Positions 10,544-23,929 are shown, numbered from the stretch's first letter. The stretch is DNA of 64,000 nucleotides from Cenococcum geophilum 1.58 (GCA_001692895.1 KV748177.1:1550001-1614000); one strand, 5' to 3'. Program-made: numbers and translations. Notes: a model not told the origin generated them from the sequence alone.

Positions 10544-11690
10544 TCTTTATTACGCTCTTAGACCTAATAGCTAGTGGCAACTTATCTCCTACCCTTATTA
10601 TACAAAATTCGCTATTAAGGGAGACTTTACAGCTTTCTACCATATTAATATTAATATTCCCTCTCTCCTAGAAAGTGAATGCGGTGCTAATATAATCTAA
10701 AAAAGCATTTCTCTAGATAATAAGACTAAGAATAATTATATAATTATTCTACCTAGTATATATTACTACCTAGAATTATAATAGAAGGATCTTAAGGCGT
10801 GAGGATTAACTAAGGGTAATAGATTTATTTATAAGATCTCTAACTAAGACTAAACTAATAAAGACGTAAAAAAGTATGCGGCTAACTAGGTAGCTTAGCT
10901 ATATAAGAAAGGAGACATACGTATAATTATACCTTACCTTCCTTATAAAGCGAAAGAACCTTTAACCGAGACTTGGCAAATAATACTACTATAGTTTATT
11001 AGCATTTAAGATAATTATAATAACTTTAAGGTTATAGAAGGAGGAACCTGGGCAGAGCTGGTAGATGCTTACTAAGACTTAAAAGTACCGCCCTATACGC
11101 CATTTGGACATACTAATCTTTACAGCGTAATTCTATATCGCTTTCCTACTGTAGTTAAGCTTATTACTACTAGTGCCCTATCTAACGCCCTTCTAGGTAA
11201 ACAATAATGGGATTCTTTAGCGGTAATTTAAGATTATAACCTTTTTCTTAATAGCAATAGAAACAAAGTTAGGAGATAAATGCATTCCTACCGCCTTAGG
11301 GCTATTAAAAACTATAAGGATATATTTTAGCTAATGCGTACGGCTAAAATGGAGCGCTTTAATAGCCGCTTATACTTCTACTATATTAATAATAGAATCG
11401 ATTCTTTAACTATTACAGTAGATCTAAGTGGGGTGCCTTCTATTATTATAGAAGGGTAGAGTTATATAGAGCTGCCTAAAGAATTATAGGATAGAATTAA
11501 GTAGCTAGAAGAATGTAAAAGAGCTATATTATCTAAGAGCCGTCGGTCTAATACCTCTTATACTACCCCACTAGGCGGATATAAGTGGTCTTATTTAACC
11601 AGAACGGAGTCCCCTTATTTACTATTTTAGGTTTATAGTAAGGGTAAGGAATATATACAGTTACTAGCCGTACTATTATTTTAAAAATAG
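10544..11690 (+). pseudogene. Unrecognised long reading frame, 3' part; possible 2OG-Fe(II) dioxygenase-like segment
   Basis: Removing the Fot1 insertion and one TA joins this part in frame to the codons before 3552. Readable segments in order are QLISYPYYTKFAIKGDFTAF, HINISIPSLLE, GANII, SISLDN, an IIILP segment followed by aromatic or histidine positions, EGGTWAELVDAY, YRFPTVVKL and SGVPSIIIEG. The order GD..F.(H)H-I-N/D followed by SLD(D/N) and an ILPG-like turn recalls fungal 2-oxoglutarate/Fe(II) dioxygenase-like (TET/JBP-type) proteins, where an HxD pair binds iron. Here the aspartate reads N. This likeness is from memory and not tested. The C-terminal part (GYKWSYLTRTESPYLLF) ends near 11650-11690, before a GGGGGGAG tract. 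There are many Q/W-to-stop changes but few frame losses. Confidence 0.5.
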
Positions 11691-12220
11691 GGGGGAGTAA
11701 GGAGTTTTAGAGGTTGTTAGGGGACAATAAATTAGGTAGGGGAGATATATAGTAGTGTAATTTGGCCTCCTAAATTTAATATTTAGATTAGGTATAGCTT
11801 TGGGAGAGCCTAGGACTTCTATAGTTATATAGATTGGTCTAAAGCCCTAAAGTCTTAAATAACTTACTTAGGACAAATAGACCGACAGTTTTCCTTTAAT
11901 ATACTATTTTCTTTCCTTCTTACTAATTACTTTTTTACTAGCTAATTACGACTAACCGACTAACTAACTACATTGTAACTTCCTATCTAAGAGAGGTCGT
12001 ACCCTTCTATAATACTTATTAATATACTAATTTAGCTGCTTTAAGAGACTTGCAGTCTTTACTATTAGTAAAGACAGGTAATATATTTATAAGGTCTATG
12101 TATTATATTATAAATAGAATAAATATACTACTATATAAAATCGATAGGCCCTAGTAGAGTATCTATCTCCTATATGGCCAAAATTTTGGCAACTTATACG
12201 CTGTATAGTAGGAGAGACTT
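11691..12220. other. Unassigned 530 bp between the split frame and Gyp-B
   Basis: AT-rich, with a pyrimidine-rich stretch (about 11895-11945) and a perfect 14-bp palindrome GCCAAAATTTTGGC at 12177-12190. No reading frame or repeat shared with the rest of the window was recognised. It could be the 3' flank of the long frame, or LTR sequence behind the GGGGGGAG tract at about 11686. Confidence 0.5.
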
Positions 12221-14600
12221 TTAGAAGCGTAAACCACCACTAGGTTTCTTAACGAAGATTATTAATATAGCTATAGGCGACGAGCTTACTCTAATAAATC
12301 CTTTACTTAGGTTCTCGTCTAAATACTTTTATAGCACTTAGAGTTTATTTTAGAATATCCCGTATAAGGGTCTAAATCTAGGCTACTTTCCTTTTTTAAA
12401 TATAATCTTATAGTTATATAGTTGGTATTCTAGTAGCTTATTAGCTTCCTTTTATAAAAATGCATCTAAGCGGTAATAATACTCTACTAGTACCTTTGTG
12501 GCAGGGTTAGTATACTTTTTTAGTGCTAAGGCCTTCTTAATGTCGGCTATTATAACAGTAAAGATTATATATTCGGGTTTTTTAGCAAGTTGCGCTAGCG
12601 GGGTAGCTCTAATTCTGTGGATATCTAGAGTATTAAGCTTACTTAGGTCGCCTATAGTTTTTTATATAAATTCTTATTTAGCTTTAGGTTTAGTATTAAG
12701 TATAGGGTTAGTATTAGATTTAGGTTTAGGTCCTTTAAGTATACTCTATAGAATTTAGTAGAATTTTTAGATCCTTAGTAGATGTTAGTAGAATTCTTAT
12801 ATCGGTAGAATTCGGTAAAATCCCTATACTAGTAGAATCTGGTAGATTCCTTAGGCGTAGGATGGATATTAATAGAAATCTTAGGCTAGTGGATCTTAGT
12901 AGATTTCCTAGATTTTAGTTTAGGATTAGGGCGGTATATTATAGAGCATTCTTTTCTATAATAAGGGGCAGTAAATAAAAGCTTAAGGTTATCCTAATTA
13001 ATAACTACCTTATATAGCTTTATCTAGGGTTATTTAAGGATTACTAGGTAACCTAAGGTAGTAATAAAAAGCTTAATTAGTTCTTTATAGTTTAGGTAGT
13101 AGAGTCTTAGGGCTACCACGTAAGTAATTTAGCGTAAAACTATATATTTACTATTAAATCCAAATACGTTAATATAGCGGTTAAGGGGGGTTAGGGTAAA
13201 CCTATTGTCTTATATAAAGATCTTATTAATAAATCCTATGCTGCTAGCTCCCGTGTTAATTAGGACTTAAGCGTTAGCCTATTAACCTTTTTACTAAAAA
13301 TAGTAGTTAACGGTTATACTATAATCCTAAGAGTTAGGGTTTGTAATATCTAATGCATTTAACGAGATTCTATAATAAAGCTATCCTAAGAAGCGACTTA
13401 ACCCTAAGACGTACCTTTTAGTAGTAAGCGGGGAGGGGTTTCTATGGAACGTTAGTTATAGCTTTGCCCTTATAAGTAGCGCTTATTAGATATAGGGCTA
13501 GAACTAGGTAAAGATTAGGGACAGTAACTAGAAGATTAATACGGTAAACGGCTGCTGGAGTTAGCTATTTGTAAATTATATTTAGGTATAGGGACAGAGT
13601 AGTAGTTAGAGAGGTAGGAGTTACTTCTATATTTAAAGTAGAGGCCTAGCTTAGTGCGTTATTCTTATTTAAAGAACCCTAGTAGGGCGTATTCTAGGGT
13701 CCTATTATTAATATCTATAGCGTTAAGGTACTTGGGCTAAGATAATAACTTAGTAGATACTCGCGTGGTTATTATATTATATTAAGGAGCGGGCTTTAAT
13801 ATTAGGCGTCGTATATCATTATATTATTTATTAATAGCGTTTACACAGGTATTAAGGGATCCTGGTAAGTCTATACCTATTATGGAGGTTTTTAGTTTAG
13901 TGCTTAGGGATTTAATAAGGCTGTTAATTAGTACGGAGTCGTTTTAGCCTATTTCCCTTATATAACGGTTAAATTCGGAGAAGTATATTAGGAAACTTTT
14001 TATTCCTTAAGCTATATAGTATATCTTTTTTTTAAGCAGTAGCTTAGCGGTTTAGGTTACTATATATAGCTTTAAGAAGTACAACTAGGCTTTATACTAA
14101 GTTTGGTTAAAGAGGTTTAATAAGGTTAGCTACCTCTCCTCCTAGCCGGCTTAAGGCGTAGAGTTAGTTAACTTTAGTATGGTAGCGATTAGTATTACCA
14201 GTTAGCTTATTTTTAAGCCGGCTTAAGAATAACTAAAGCTCTTATTGTTTACTGGTAAATACTAAAGGGTCTAGTAGTTTTTTTATTATTGCGGTATAGT
14301 AGTCGGTTTAGGGTAAATAGCTATTGCTAGTTTAAGGCTTACGTTCCATATAATGGCCTCTAGGGATAGCGTTTAGTCTTAGGGCCCTAGCGTAAGTATC
14401 TTAAGAATATAGACTTCTTCTTAGAATGCTTTAATTAACTATTAGTGTCGTACTTCTTGTTTAGCTTATTATTAATTTAAGGTAGCTTAGTTCTATATAA
14501 GGGTGTCTATAAAAGACTTCTATATCCCTACTAATTATTTTTAAAGTGCGGATATAATACCGGCGGCCGTTATAGAAGCTTTAAGTTCGTTCTGCATATT
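12221..14600 (-). pseudogene. Gyp-B B2 gag-pol relic (partial)
   Basis: Minus-strand frames equivalent to B1 gag, CCHC knuckle (about 13600-13665), protease (about 13230-13290) and the N-terminal half of RT. Stops and missense changes are denser than in B1. The gag-protease linker again holds short AGAATTTAGTAGAATT-type repeats (about 12755-12900). Domains are placed by colinearity with B1. Confidence 0.78.
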
Positions 14601-14631
14601 AATAATAGTATAGGTAGTTAACGCAACGTAG

Positions 14632-14980
14632 TATTACGGAGTAAGTATAAGTAATAATAACATATAGCGAAGTAGATACTATTAGGCTATATATATAAAC
14701 TATATAATAAAGTTAAGACGTTATATAAGGAAAAAGGGTATATATTATGGACTTAGTTGCTTAGTTAATACGTATATAGAGTAGAATAGAATTCGGGCAG
14801 TAGTCCTGGCAGAGCTTATTAGGATTTAGTAGAACTTAGTAAAATATAGTAGAATATAGCAGATTGCCATCAGATTGCCGCAAATTGCCGTTAAATTGCC
14901 GTCTTGTAGTTAGTCTTTATTTACTAAGTCGGTGGAAATAGGTAAATATATATAAGGTATTACGGGGGAGTTCCGTAACA
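14632..14980 (-). repeat. Gyp-B B2 5' LTR
   Basis: 349 bp matching the 359-bp LTRs of B1. On the plus strand it runs from TATTACGGAGTAAG to CCGTAACA. Its internal (C)AGATTGCCG array has four units instead of three. CpA and TpG sites kept in B1 are mostly TpA here. Confidence 0.9.
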
Positions 14981-16436
14981 CTAGTTTAGTAATTAGTCTT
15001 TAATCTTATTAATAATCTAGCGTATACGCTCTTTAGTATTATCTTATATTATTAGTATCTTAAAAAAGTTATCTACCTTATAAACCTAATTGTCTAGCTA
15101 CTAGGTATTAGGTCTATAACGAAGTTCTAAACTACTAGAGGCCTTAGCTAGTTGGTTTATATTATTTTTCCATTTATAGCGTAAATACCTCTCTAAGTCT
15201 TCTATACCTCCTTAGGTAGGTATTAAGTAGCTCTTAAAAAGCCCTTAGTCTTAACTAAGTTATAAAAGATTTTATCTAGCCTAGATTAAGCTTTATTAGA
15301 TTTAGACCTACCCCTAAAGGTTTTTAATATATTTATTAGTAGCTCCTTCCTATATAGCTTTTAAGAGCCTTATAGTAGCTTCCTAATATCTATTTTAAAA
15401 ATAATTAGTTTAGGGCTTTTAACTTTCTAACTTTAGCCTTAAGGAAGCTCTAACTATAGAGGTAGTATTAATACTAGTCGCTAGTATAGATCTCCCAATA
15501 AGGCTTAAGTCTTAAGTTAGTAGTTAAATTAAATTACCTAAAGGGGTAAGCCCGCTTAGCTCGTAAGTAGTCTATATACTACTACTATACTAATTATAAG
15601 CTAGTGGTCTTCTAGGAGGGTTCTAGTTAGGTCCCTAGTTAAATATATTAGTATATTTCTCTAGTATTTCTAACTTAAGGAAAGATTTTAGAGTTATCTT
15701 TAGCGCTTAATCTTTTAATTAGCCTAGGTAGGGCTAAAGGGGCTCTAGTTACTTTTTAATAACGTTATAACCGTTATATAGGGTATCTATATTTTTCTTA
15801 GTAGTAACTATAGGTATATAAGAGTCTTTAAGCTCCTAGTATATTTAAGTATTAGGGCTTATTTAGCTATTTTGCCTAAAGGTTTATATTATTATAATCT
15901 CTTACTATTAAAGGGACCTTTCTACCTTAGCGCGATAGCTTTCTATAGAGTATCCGTAGAGTATCCGTTTAGGTTATTATAAGATTTTAAGGGAGAATAG
16001 TAGTTATAAATAAAAGATATAAATAAATAATCTAGTTCTTAAGCTAGCTACCCTTTTAAATAGAGTAGAAATGATTTAAATATAAGGGGACTTTATAGAT
16101 AGGGGGCTATAAGGATATAATTATAGAATGGAATAAAATAGATTAGTAAGAGAGAAAGAAAGACAAGTTTTTAAGGAGTTAAGGCCATTAGGATTGTAGA
16201 GACTATATACTATAGGTATATACCTTTAGTATATAACTAGTAAATATCTAAGGGGATTTTATAAATAGGGGGCTATAAGGACACGATTATAGAATAGAAT
16301 AGATTAGTAAGAGAGATAAATCCTTAAAAAGGTAAGGCCTTAGGGATTATAGAGACTATATACTATGGGTATATACCTTTAGTATATAACTAGCGACTAT
16401 CTAAGGGGCGTTTAGGGGTTATCTTAAGGGCAATCT
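14981..16436 (-). repeat. Gyp-D left (3') LTR, main piece
   Basis: Colinear with 52847-54120 of the right LTR, starting CTAGTTTAGTAAT and ending GGGCAATCT at the A1 insertion. Continuation is seen at 24361-24369 (AAGGTGTCCG shared in part with the duplication) and 38280-38296. It is about 170 bp longer than the right LTR because of an internal tandem duplication. I see no gene in it. Confidence 0.86.
16081..16405. repeat. Tandem duplication inside the Gyp-D left LTR
   Basis: Two consecutive units of roughly 155-170 bp. Each starts AAGGGGA(C/T)TTTATA(G/A)AT with AGGGGGCTATAAGGA following, and each ends ATACCTTTAGTATATAACTAG. The right LTR (53935-54075) has one unit. The units have diverged by transitions and small gaps. 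Confidence 0.85.
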
Positions 16437-16845
16437 TGTAACGGAACCTTGTAGTAGGAACTACAATAGGCTCGTTATTAGGCTAGGTGTATAGGAAATG
16501 CAAAGACAGAAGTCAACAACGTAATAATAACTAGTGGAGTGGTTGCCTAACAGATTAACTTTAATTATATTCTAAGAATTACTATAAGGAAGAAACTATC
16601 TAGGTAGGGACTAAGGGTCCTTAAATACACAACCGTACTCCTATAAAATCCTTCTTATATATAATATACGTATGCTTTATCTATAGATTACACAGATTAT
16701 ATAAATTATATTATATAACCTTAGTTACTATTCCTTGTTATATAGCTTTATCGGCTCTATCCTAAACCGTACTTATATTAACCAACTAGCTTCTTCTAAC
16801 TCCTCTCTAAGTAGTTATAATATTATACTTAAAGCGTCCGTAATA
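16437..16845 (-). repeat. Gyp-A A1 3' LTR
   Basis: 409 bp from TGTAACGGAACC to GCGTCCGTAATA on the plus strand. Same family as 23930-24355, 54810-55235, 62416-62841 and, inverted, 24370-24791 and 37854-38274. Confidence 0.93.
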
Positions 16846-16860
16846 CTATCTCCCTCCTCT

Positions 16861-19800
16861 TTATCTTTATCCTTAAAGATTTCTAATATCTCTAAGTTAT
16901 TTATTAGAGGTATAATGTCCGTTTAATTAATTTGGTTAATATTATTACTTATTATACCTAAAGTAATTTCTTTATCTTTGACTACTTGTCGTATTCGCAC
17001 TGTTGCTGCAATACTGTCTCTTAGTGAGATTATACTATCTCTGTATTCTCGCTATTTAAAAAAGGGGTTAGTTTATATTACGTTGGCGAACCTATCTTTA
17101 TAATAACTGTTTTCTTACTTAAAGTGCACTAAAGCAAATATTTGTTTATCCTGCGATATTTGCTCTACCTCTAATGCTAAATATACGCGACCTATTATTC
17201 TTAATAGTCGTCTAGTTCCCTAATTAATTTGTCTTAGGGTCTTATATTTAATTTACTACTACGTAGCTAGATAATAAACTATCTATTACTCTGGCGGAGT
17301 TACGCCGTTTCCGTAATATAAAATAGGAGGCTACTAATGCTTAGCAATAGGCCCTTAAGTCTTGTCTTGCGGCGTTTACTCAGTTAATCCGTTTTAAAAA
17401 GGTTTGTAAGAAGGTTTATTTTAAGAAGTAGAAACTTATAGAATAGGGTTTATAGGAACTTAGTAATAAAAGAACGGATTCTCTGCTTGCCGAGAAGGAA
17501 ATAAATCTAAGTAGTTCGGTAACTGCTCTTCTTAGGTCCCCCTTAGGTAACTCGTTTTTTAGTAATTTTTCTTTATTAATACTTCCTAACCTAATTTCTT
17601 TTAATACTCCTATACCTTTCCTATAGCGTTCTTTAGGTTCTTTAATAGCTTCTAGGTAGTCTTATTATAGCCTATCCACTTTACCTTATACTATATTTCG
17701 TTGTTAATATCCTTATAACTAATAACCTTTAAAACTTACTATTTGTCTTTTTCTTATCCTCTATATATGTCTGCTTTATAGACCGGTGGCTTAATATTTC
17801 TATATACTAGCTCTAGTATTACAATATACTGTATAGGGTAGATCTTTATTTTAGCTAGTAAGTTTAACTTAAACGTAACTAGTAAAATCCTTTACTTAAT
17901 TTTAAAAGGTCCTAGTCTAACGTAGTTTAACTTCTTACTTAGTTATTAACTCTTAAAATTTTTATATAGTAGCTATACTTTATCTCTCTCCTTAAGATCT
18001 AGTCCCTTAGATCTCTTAGCATTATAGTACCTTTTTATTCTCTTTTATACTTTCTTTATTAATTCTATAAGGTCTATATAAAGATTTATTAACGTCTTTA
18101 TTCTTTCTTTAGCTGTACTACTTATTTTCTTTACTTATTATAGTAATAATAATATTCTTAGCTTATATCTATAATTTGCCTTAAATAGTAATATACCTAT
18201 TCTTTCTTATAGTGTTGCATTATATGCAAATTATATAACTAGTAATAATAATACCCAATTATTCTATACGTGATTGATATAATGTCTTAAATACTACTTT
18301 AGTGTCTAATTTAATCTTTCCGTTTAACTGTTTATCTGCGGATAATATATAGTAGAAATTACTGCTCTAACTCCTTATTCCACTAAAAATACCTCCTAAA
18401 ATACTGCTATAAATCTTAGATCTCTATCTAATATAATCTTACTTAGTGCTCTATATCTTACGAATACTTCTTTAATATAGATTTTAGCGATATCTTCTAC
18501 TAATATTTCTTCTATACACGCTATAAAGTATTCCCACTTTATAAGCTTATCTACTATTACTAAGATTATGTTATAATCTTGTCCGGTAATAGAATCTCTT
18601 AACTTTAGCAACTTAATAATAAAGTCCTATAATATAACCTCCTATAGTCTCTCTGGTATTTTAATAGGTTATAGCCCTCTATATAGCTTATAACTTATTA
18701 GTTTATTTCTCTAGTAATCTAGATATTCCTTTATAACTTTTTACGCTAAGCCCTAGATTCTATTAATAATATACTCCTCCTAGAGTCTTAACACTAAGCC
18801 TATAGCTCCGTTGTGTCCTTAAGTTAATCCCTTATAGAAATCTTCTATAAATTATTCTGCTATGCTTCTTAGAATATACTTTATTTCTCGATTTTTGTAT
18901 ATATCCGTCTATAGATCTTCTAGTTATACTTCTAGAATTCTTTATACCTAAAAGCTTTCTAGTAACTCGTAAACTCTATTTAGTTTTTCTTAAGTTGCTA
19001 TAATCTTTAGATAATTATACCTAATTAGTCCATCTATATCTTTTCGCAGTAAAGCCCCTAATGGCTTTTTATTATTTTATAGTTTAGCCTTTTAACTTAG
19101 AGCATCTGCTCGCGTATTATCTATACCCTTAGTATACTAAATCTTAAAATAGTATTCTGTAAGCATCTTTACCTATTTAACCTATCTTTAGTTAAGTTCC
19201 TTTATTATTAGAAATCCTATTAGGTTCTTATAATTTGTCTTAACCATAAATAGTTTCTCTATACCTTGCAAGAATGCTTTCTATTTCTTTAGTGCTGTAA
19301 CTATACCTAATAACTCTTTATTATAAATGTCATAGTTTAACTCTAGTGGTGTTATTTTCCGACTATAATATGCTACTAGGTGCTATCTATCTTAATATCT
19401 TTATATAAAGTATGCCCCTAGTATATAGTCTAATACATCTATTTCTATAACCGTTTTTAGTTTTAGTTAATAGATCTTAAGAACTAGTTCTTAGGTAAAC
19501 AATTCCTTAACTTTTTTAAACAACTCTTACTGCTCTTCCCCCTATGCCCATAGTTCTTCTTTCTTTATTAGTCGCGTAAATAGTTTAATATCTTTTAACT
19601 ATTGCGCTATAAACCTTTTGCAGTAATTGCAAAACCCTAGAATCAATCTTAACTGCGTAACGTTCTCTAGTTCTTACCAATTTACTATAGCCTTAATTTT
19701 CTTTAAATCTATACTAAGTTGGCCTAGTTCNATAATAAATTTAATAAAATTAGTCTTCCTAGTAAAGAACTCGCATTTCTTAATTGCTACTAGCATCTAT

Positions 19801-22800
19801 TCTTCTTATAGTCTCTTTAAACCCTATTTAACGTGTTCTTTATGCTCTTTCTTAGTTATTAAGTAGATAATAATATCGTTAAGATATACTATAACAAATT
19901 CATCTAAGTGTTCCCTTAATATATTATTAATACGCTTCTAGAACGTTACTAGTGTGTTTATAAGCCTAAATTGCATAACTAATGGCTTATATAGTTATTC
20001 CTTTAACCTAAAGGCTACCTTCTATTTATCGTCTTCCTTAATTCTAATTTAATAGTACGCCTATCTTAGATCTATCTTTATAAAGATTTATATATTGCCT
20101 ATCCTGTCTTAGATTTTACTAATTAAGGGTAAAGAATATCTATCCTTTCTAGTAATGCTGTTTAACTATCTATAGTCGATATATAGCCTTAGTTTACCGT
20201 TCTTCTTTAGTATAAATAGTACTGGATACCCCGCTAATAACTATGATGGTCTAATATATCCCTTTCGTAGATTTTCCTAGACAAATTCTTTTAATGCTCT
20301 ACCTTTCTCTTTAGTAAGCTTATAGATTAGAAAGAACCTTAAACTTATTCCTAGTTCTAATTCTATTTTATAGCCCTATATTATATATTCTAACGGCTTT
20401 TTACTTTCTAGTAACTATAGTTTTCTGCCGTACTTATAGTATCTTTTTAGTATATAGCTTAATCCTTTTTCCGTTTCTTTATAGGTCGCTCCTACTTAAT
20501 ACTATATTAACTTAGTTTGTTATTATATCTTACGGCGTTAAGTATCCTTAATATTAACCTAACCTGTAACCTAATTGATCTTTAGATTATATTCCTATAA
20601 CTAAGGTATTCCTAGTACTGCCTTATTATTTTCTAATGGTAATATATTAAAAGACATCTTAATCTGTCTCCCTTTAATAGTTAACTAAATAGGTTCTATT
20701 TTAAGATTAATAATGCCTCCTCTATAGGCTATCGGATCTCCTAAAATTGTTACTAATAGGTAAGGGTGCTCCTTTTTCCTGTGTGGTAATCCCATTCTTT
20801 TAACTGCTGTTAGCGAGATATAGTTCCTTATCGCTCCACTATCTATTAATGCCTTAAACTGTTAATCTTACTATCTAACTTATAAATTTAGGTGTTGTCC
20901 TTAAATTCCTTTAAGGGTCTAAGGCTTTACCACTAGTTCCCTCTAGTTCCGTAGGCCTCTACTTTTCCCAACTATTAGCTGCTTAATCCTATATATACTT
21001 AGTCCTTCTTTAGCCAATACTTAGTTCGCTTTTTATCTTTAATATACCATAGATATATATTCTCTAGGTATTTCTACTACTATTATTTATTTAGGCATTC
21101 TTCTATAAGGAATCTTCCTAATTAAAGTATTAAGTCCCCTTAGCTTTGTACTTCTACTAGGTACTAACTATATATATACTTAGCGTTTTAATATTTCGCC
21201 TTATCTAATAACTAGTGTATCCTTACTAGGTATTTCCGGTTCTTATTTTTAGGTGCTCTATATATGTTACACGCATTATTTACGCATATAATCTATACTA
21301 ATGTATAATATACTTAGTGTTTTAGGTTAACTCTTAGCTTGTCTTTATCCTTAAGTTTAAACCTCTCTTATATTAATCTAAGCGTCGTAATTCTATTCGC
21401 GGGTACTATAATTTACCTTTTACTTTTCTAGTCCTCTAATCGCTCCTTTAGATCCTTTAATATTATAATTAAGGCTCCTTTAATATAACTTATAGCCTTT
21501 TCCGTAATTAGGTGGTCCTAGATAACATTTTTATCTAACTATATATAGAAATCTTCCCATTTATTATTGTGCCTTTACCTATACTACCTTTAGTACAGCT
21601 ACTGGAGTATATANNGNTNNTCNNTAAGGAAGTATCTTCTTATTACTACGTTATAACAGCCTTTTATATGTCGTTCTTTGAACCTAGTTAGAATCCCTAA
21701 ATCCTCTTCTTATTCTAGTTTAGTAAGCCACTTAGCTCTTAGTGTGCCTACTCTAGGCCTATTGGTGATTTTTTATATAGGTGCTTTATTCCTTATATGA
21801 CCTAGTATACTAAATCTCTTATCTGATTTCTAATCCTGCTATAAGGCTATTCTTACTCTAAATTCCTCTATAGTTTCTTTCTTTTTACGTCTTATAAGTA
21901 GATCCTTAAAGTTATCTTGCTTCTTAATCTTAGTATTAACTTTTTAATCTTTAGGCCGAATACTATATTCTCCTAGTAAGTCTTCTAGGTCTATATATCT
22001 GTCTCCTAATTTAACTGCTATTTATGCTATAGATTCTCTAATCTATAAAGAAGCCTCTTACCTCTTACTTATAGGTGTCCTTATTCGTGCTCCAAATCTT
22101 TAGTCCCTTAGATTCTTTAATCCTAAGCTTGATTTTATCTTAAGCTTTGCTCCTACCTTAGTCTAACTAGGCTTAGGTATCCTTATCTTATCTTAAGAGT
22201 CTTATACCTATAGGAAACTCTATCCTAAGCTCATTTATATATCTTTAAACTAAGCCGTTACTCTACTCCATCGGTTATCGTCTGTTATAGGTCTTTAAGC
22301 TTACCTTATCTTGTCTTAAGAATCTTGGTCGTCTCTTATCTTATCTTAAGAATCTTAAGCCTTTAGCCTTTTGCCTTTATTAAGTGCCGAAGTAGTTTAC
22401 TATCCTACTTCTCTTACGTCTTATAAAGCGATAGATATCGTATCTAATGGGGTTTTAATCCCTACTAATATTCCCTATTCTGTAGTGGAATTATCCTTTA
22501 TCTCTAGTATAACATCTCTAAGGTTTATATGCTTTTAGTAAGCTGCCCTTATTACCTTATTGTTATAAAATGTTTCGCCTGCATTAAATTTATTGTCCTT
22601 AATATCCGATCTACGAACTAGTTCGTTAGTTCCCCTACACTCTAAGGATTTTGGCTCCTATAGCCAATAGCTTACACCATACTTAGCGTCTTTATAAATT
22701 TAGTATGCGTTATTATAACAAAACGCAAAACTTCTAATTAAACATTCTTTTATTCCTCGCAGTATACTATCATCCCTCTATATATATGTGTCTTCTACTA

Positions 22801-23884
22801 TTAGTCTAGTTCCCTTTATTATATAGTATTTCTAACTATCTTTATAATCCCTTGCGAAGTAACCTTATTTTCCGCAATTTATATAAGCTCTATCTTTAAA
22901 CAACTAACTTTATTATGGAGTCCGCCTAAACATCTTCTACTACTAAGATCCCTAGTTTAGCCTCTGCTCCTTAGTCCTATAATTACTAGATCCTTAACCT
23001 CTAGGTTTCTATAATTTCTTACTCCATCTCCTATGGGCTTCTTTAGTACTACTTAGGTCCATTAGTTCTACACTATACTATAGTTTTTAACTTGGCTTTG
23101 GTTATTGCGTACTCTACGCCTTATATAACTATAAAACTCTATCCTAACCTTTTTTAGCCTACTCCCTTTAGTAGATCCGATTGTTAATCTTAATCGCTTA
23201 ATCTATTAGTTCCCTTAGGGTGTCCATATCTTCTATTAGGATAATTATATCCTAAACTTTAGCCTTAAGTCCCTATTTATACTATGCCATAAGCGCCTTA
23301 TTATTCCACTTAACTTATATAGCTAGCGTCTAGAACTGCGTTATATATTTAATTACTAAGATCCGTTACGTAATGTCTTAGAGTTTTCTTTTCGCTGTAG
23401 TGACTGCCTCTAGGTCTCCAAATATTTGCGTAAGTCGCTTCGTAACCCCTTTTTAGCTTAAGAATATAAACCGCACCTCTTAATTAGTGGTTGTTATTCT
23501 ATTTACCTGTATTTCTATAAGGTAAGGCTTAAACTACTTAAGTGCCCTTTCTAATAGGAATAGTCCTGTATAGGCTATTTAATCTATAGGTATTAGTAGC
23601 TTCGCCCCTTCTTACGTCACTTTAATATGCATTTAGGTAAGAAACCCCTTAAGCTTTAATCTTTCTCCTAAGTATCTCTTAATTGATAGTAGCTTAATCT
23701 TCGCTCCTATCCCATTAACCCTTTCCTCTAATACTACATTATTAGTTATTAACTAGTTAACTATCTCTTATAGTTATCCGACCGTTATAGGTTGCTATAA
23801 GTTAGTATTTACCATACTAGTATTACCTGACCTTAAAGTAGTTGCCGCCGTTAATGGCGTTATAGTGGCTGCTTTTAGTGGCAT
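16861..23884 (-). pseudogene. Gyp-A A1 gag-pol relic
   Basis: Minus strand, from an intact gag ATG at 23884 (MPLKAATITPLTAATTL). In order: Gag, a CCHC knuckle at about 22840-22890 (YINCGK.GYF, with C and H to Y), a long charged linker, protease, RT with VYLNDII at about 19868-19894 (canonical VYxDD, first D now N), RNase H, and integrase. The integrase core at 18396-18611 is stop-free and holds VDKLIK and LDRDLRF, two of the three DDE positions. After it come the GPF C-terminal domain (about 17860-17960), a chromodomain and a C-terminal extension. N runs occur near 19731 and 21614-21624. Dozens of Q/W codons are stops, so it cannot be autonomous. Confidence 0.88.
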
Positions 23885-23929
23885 ATTATTCGACTTTCTA
23901 TATTTAATACCGTAACTAGGTAGTAATTA

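Larger units (their letters stand above)
12221..14980 (-). mobile_element. Gyp-B copy B2, truncated (5' LTR to reverse transcriptase)
   Basis: Colinear with 32760-35552 of the complete copy B1, including its 5' LTR, gag, protease and the first part of RT. Similarity starts abruptly at about 12221 (AGAAGCGTAAACCACC), inside RT; the rest of Pol, integrase and 3' LTR are missing. B2 is more heavily mutated than B1. For example, GAGTGAGCATAAGCGGTGA of B1 reads GAGTAAGTATAAGTAATAA here. The right end abuts Gyp-D LTR sequence (CTAGTTTAG at 14981), so it probably inserted in that LTR, with the left half later deleted. The expected CTAGT duplication cannot be checked because the left end is gone. Confidence 0.88.
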
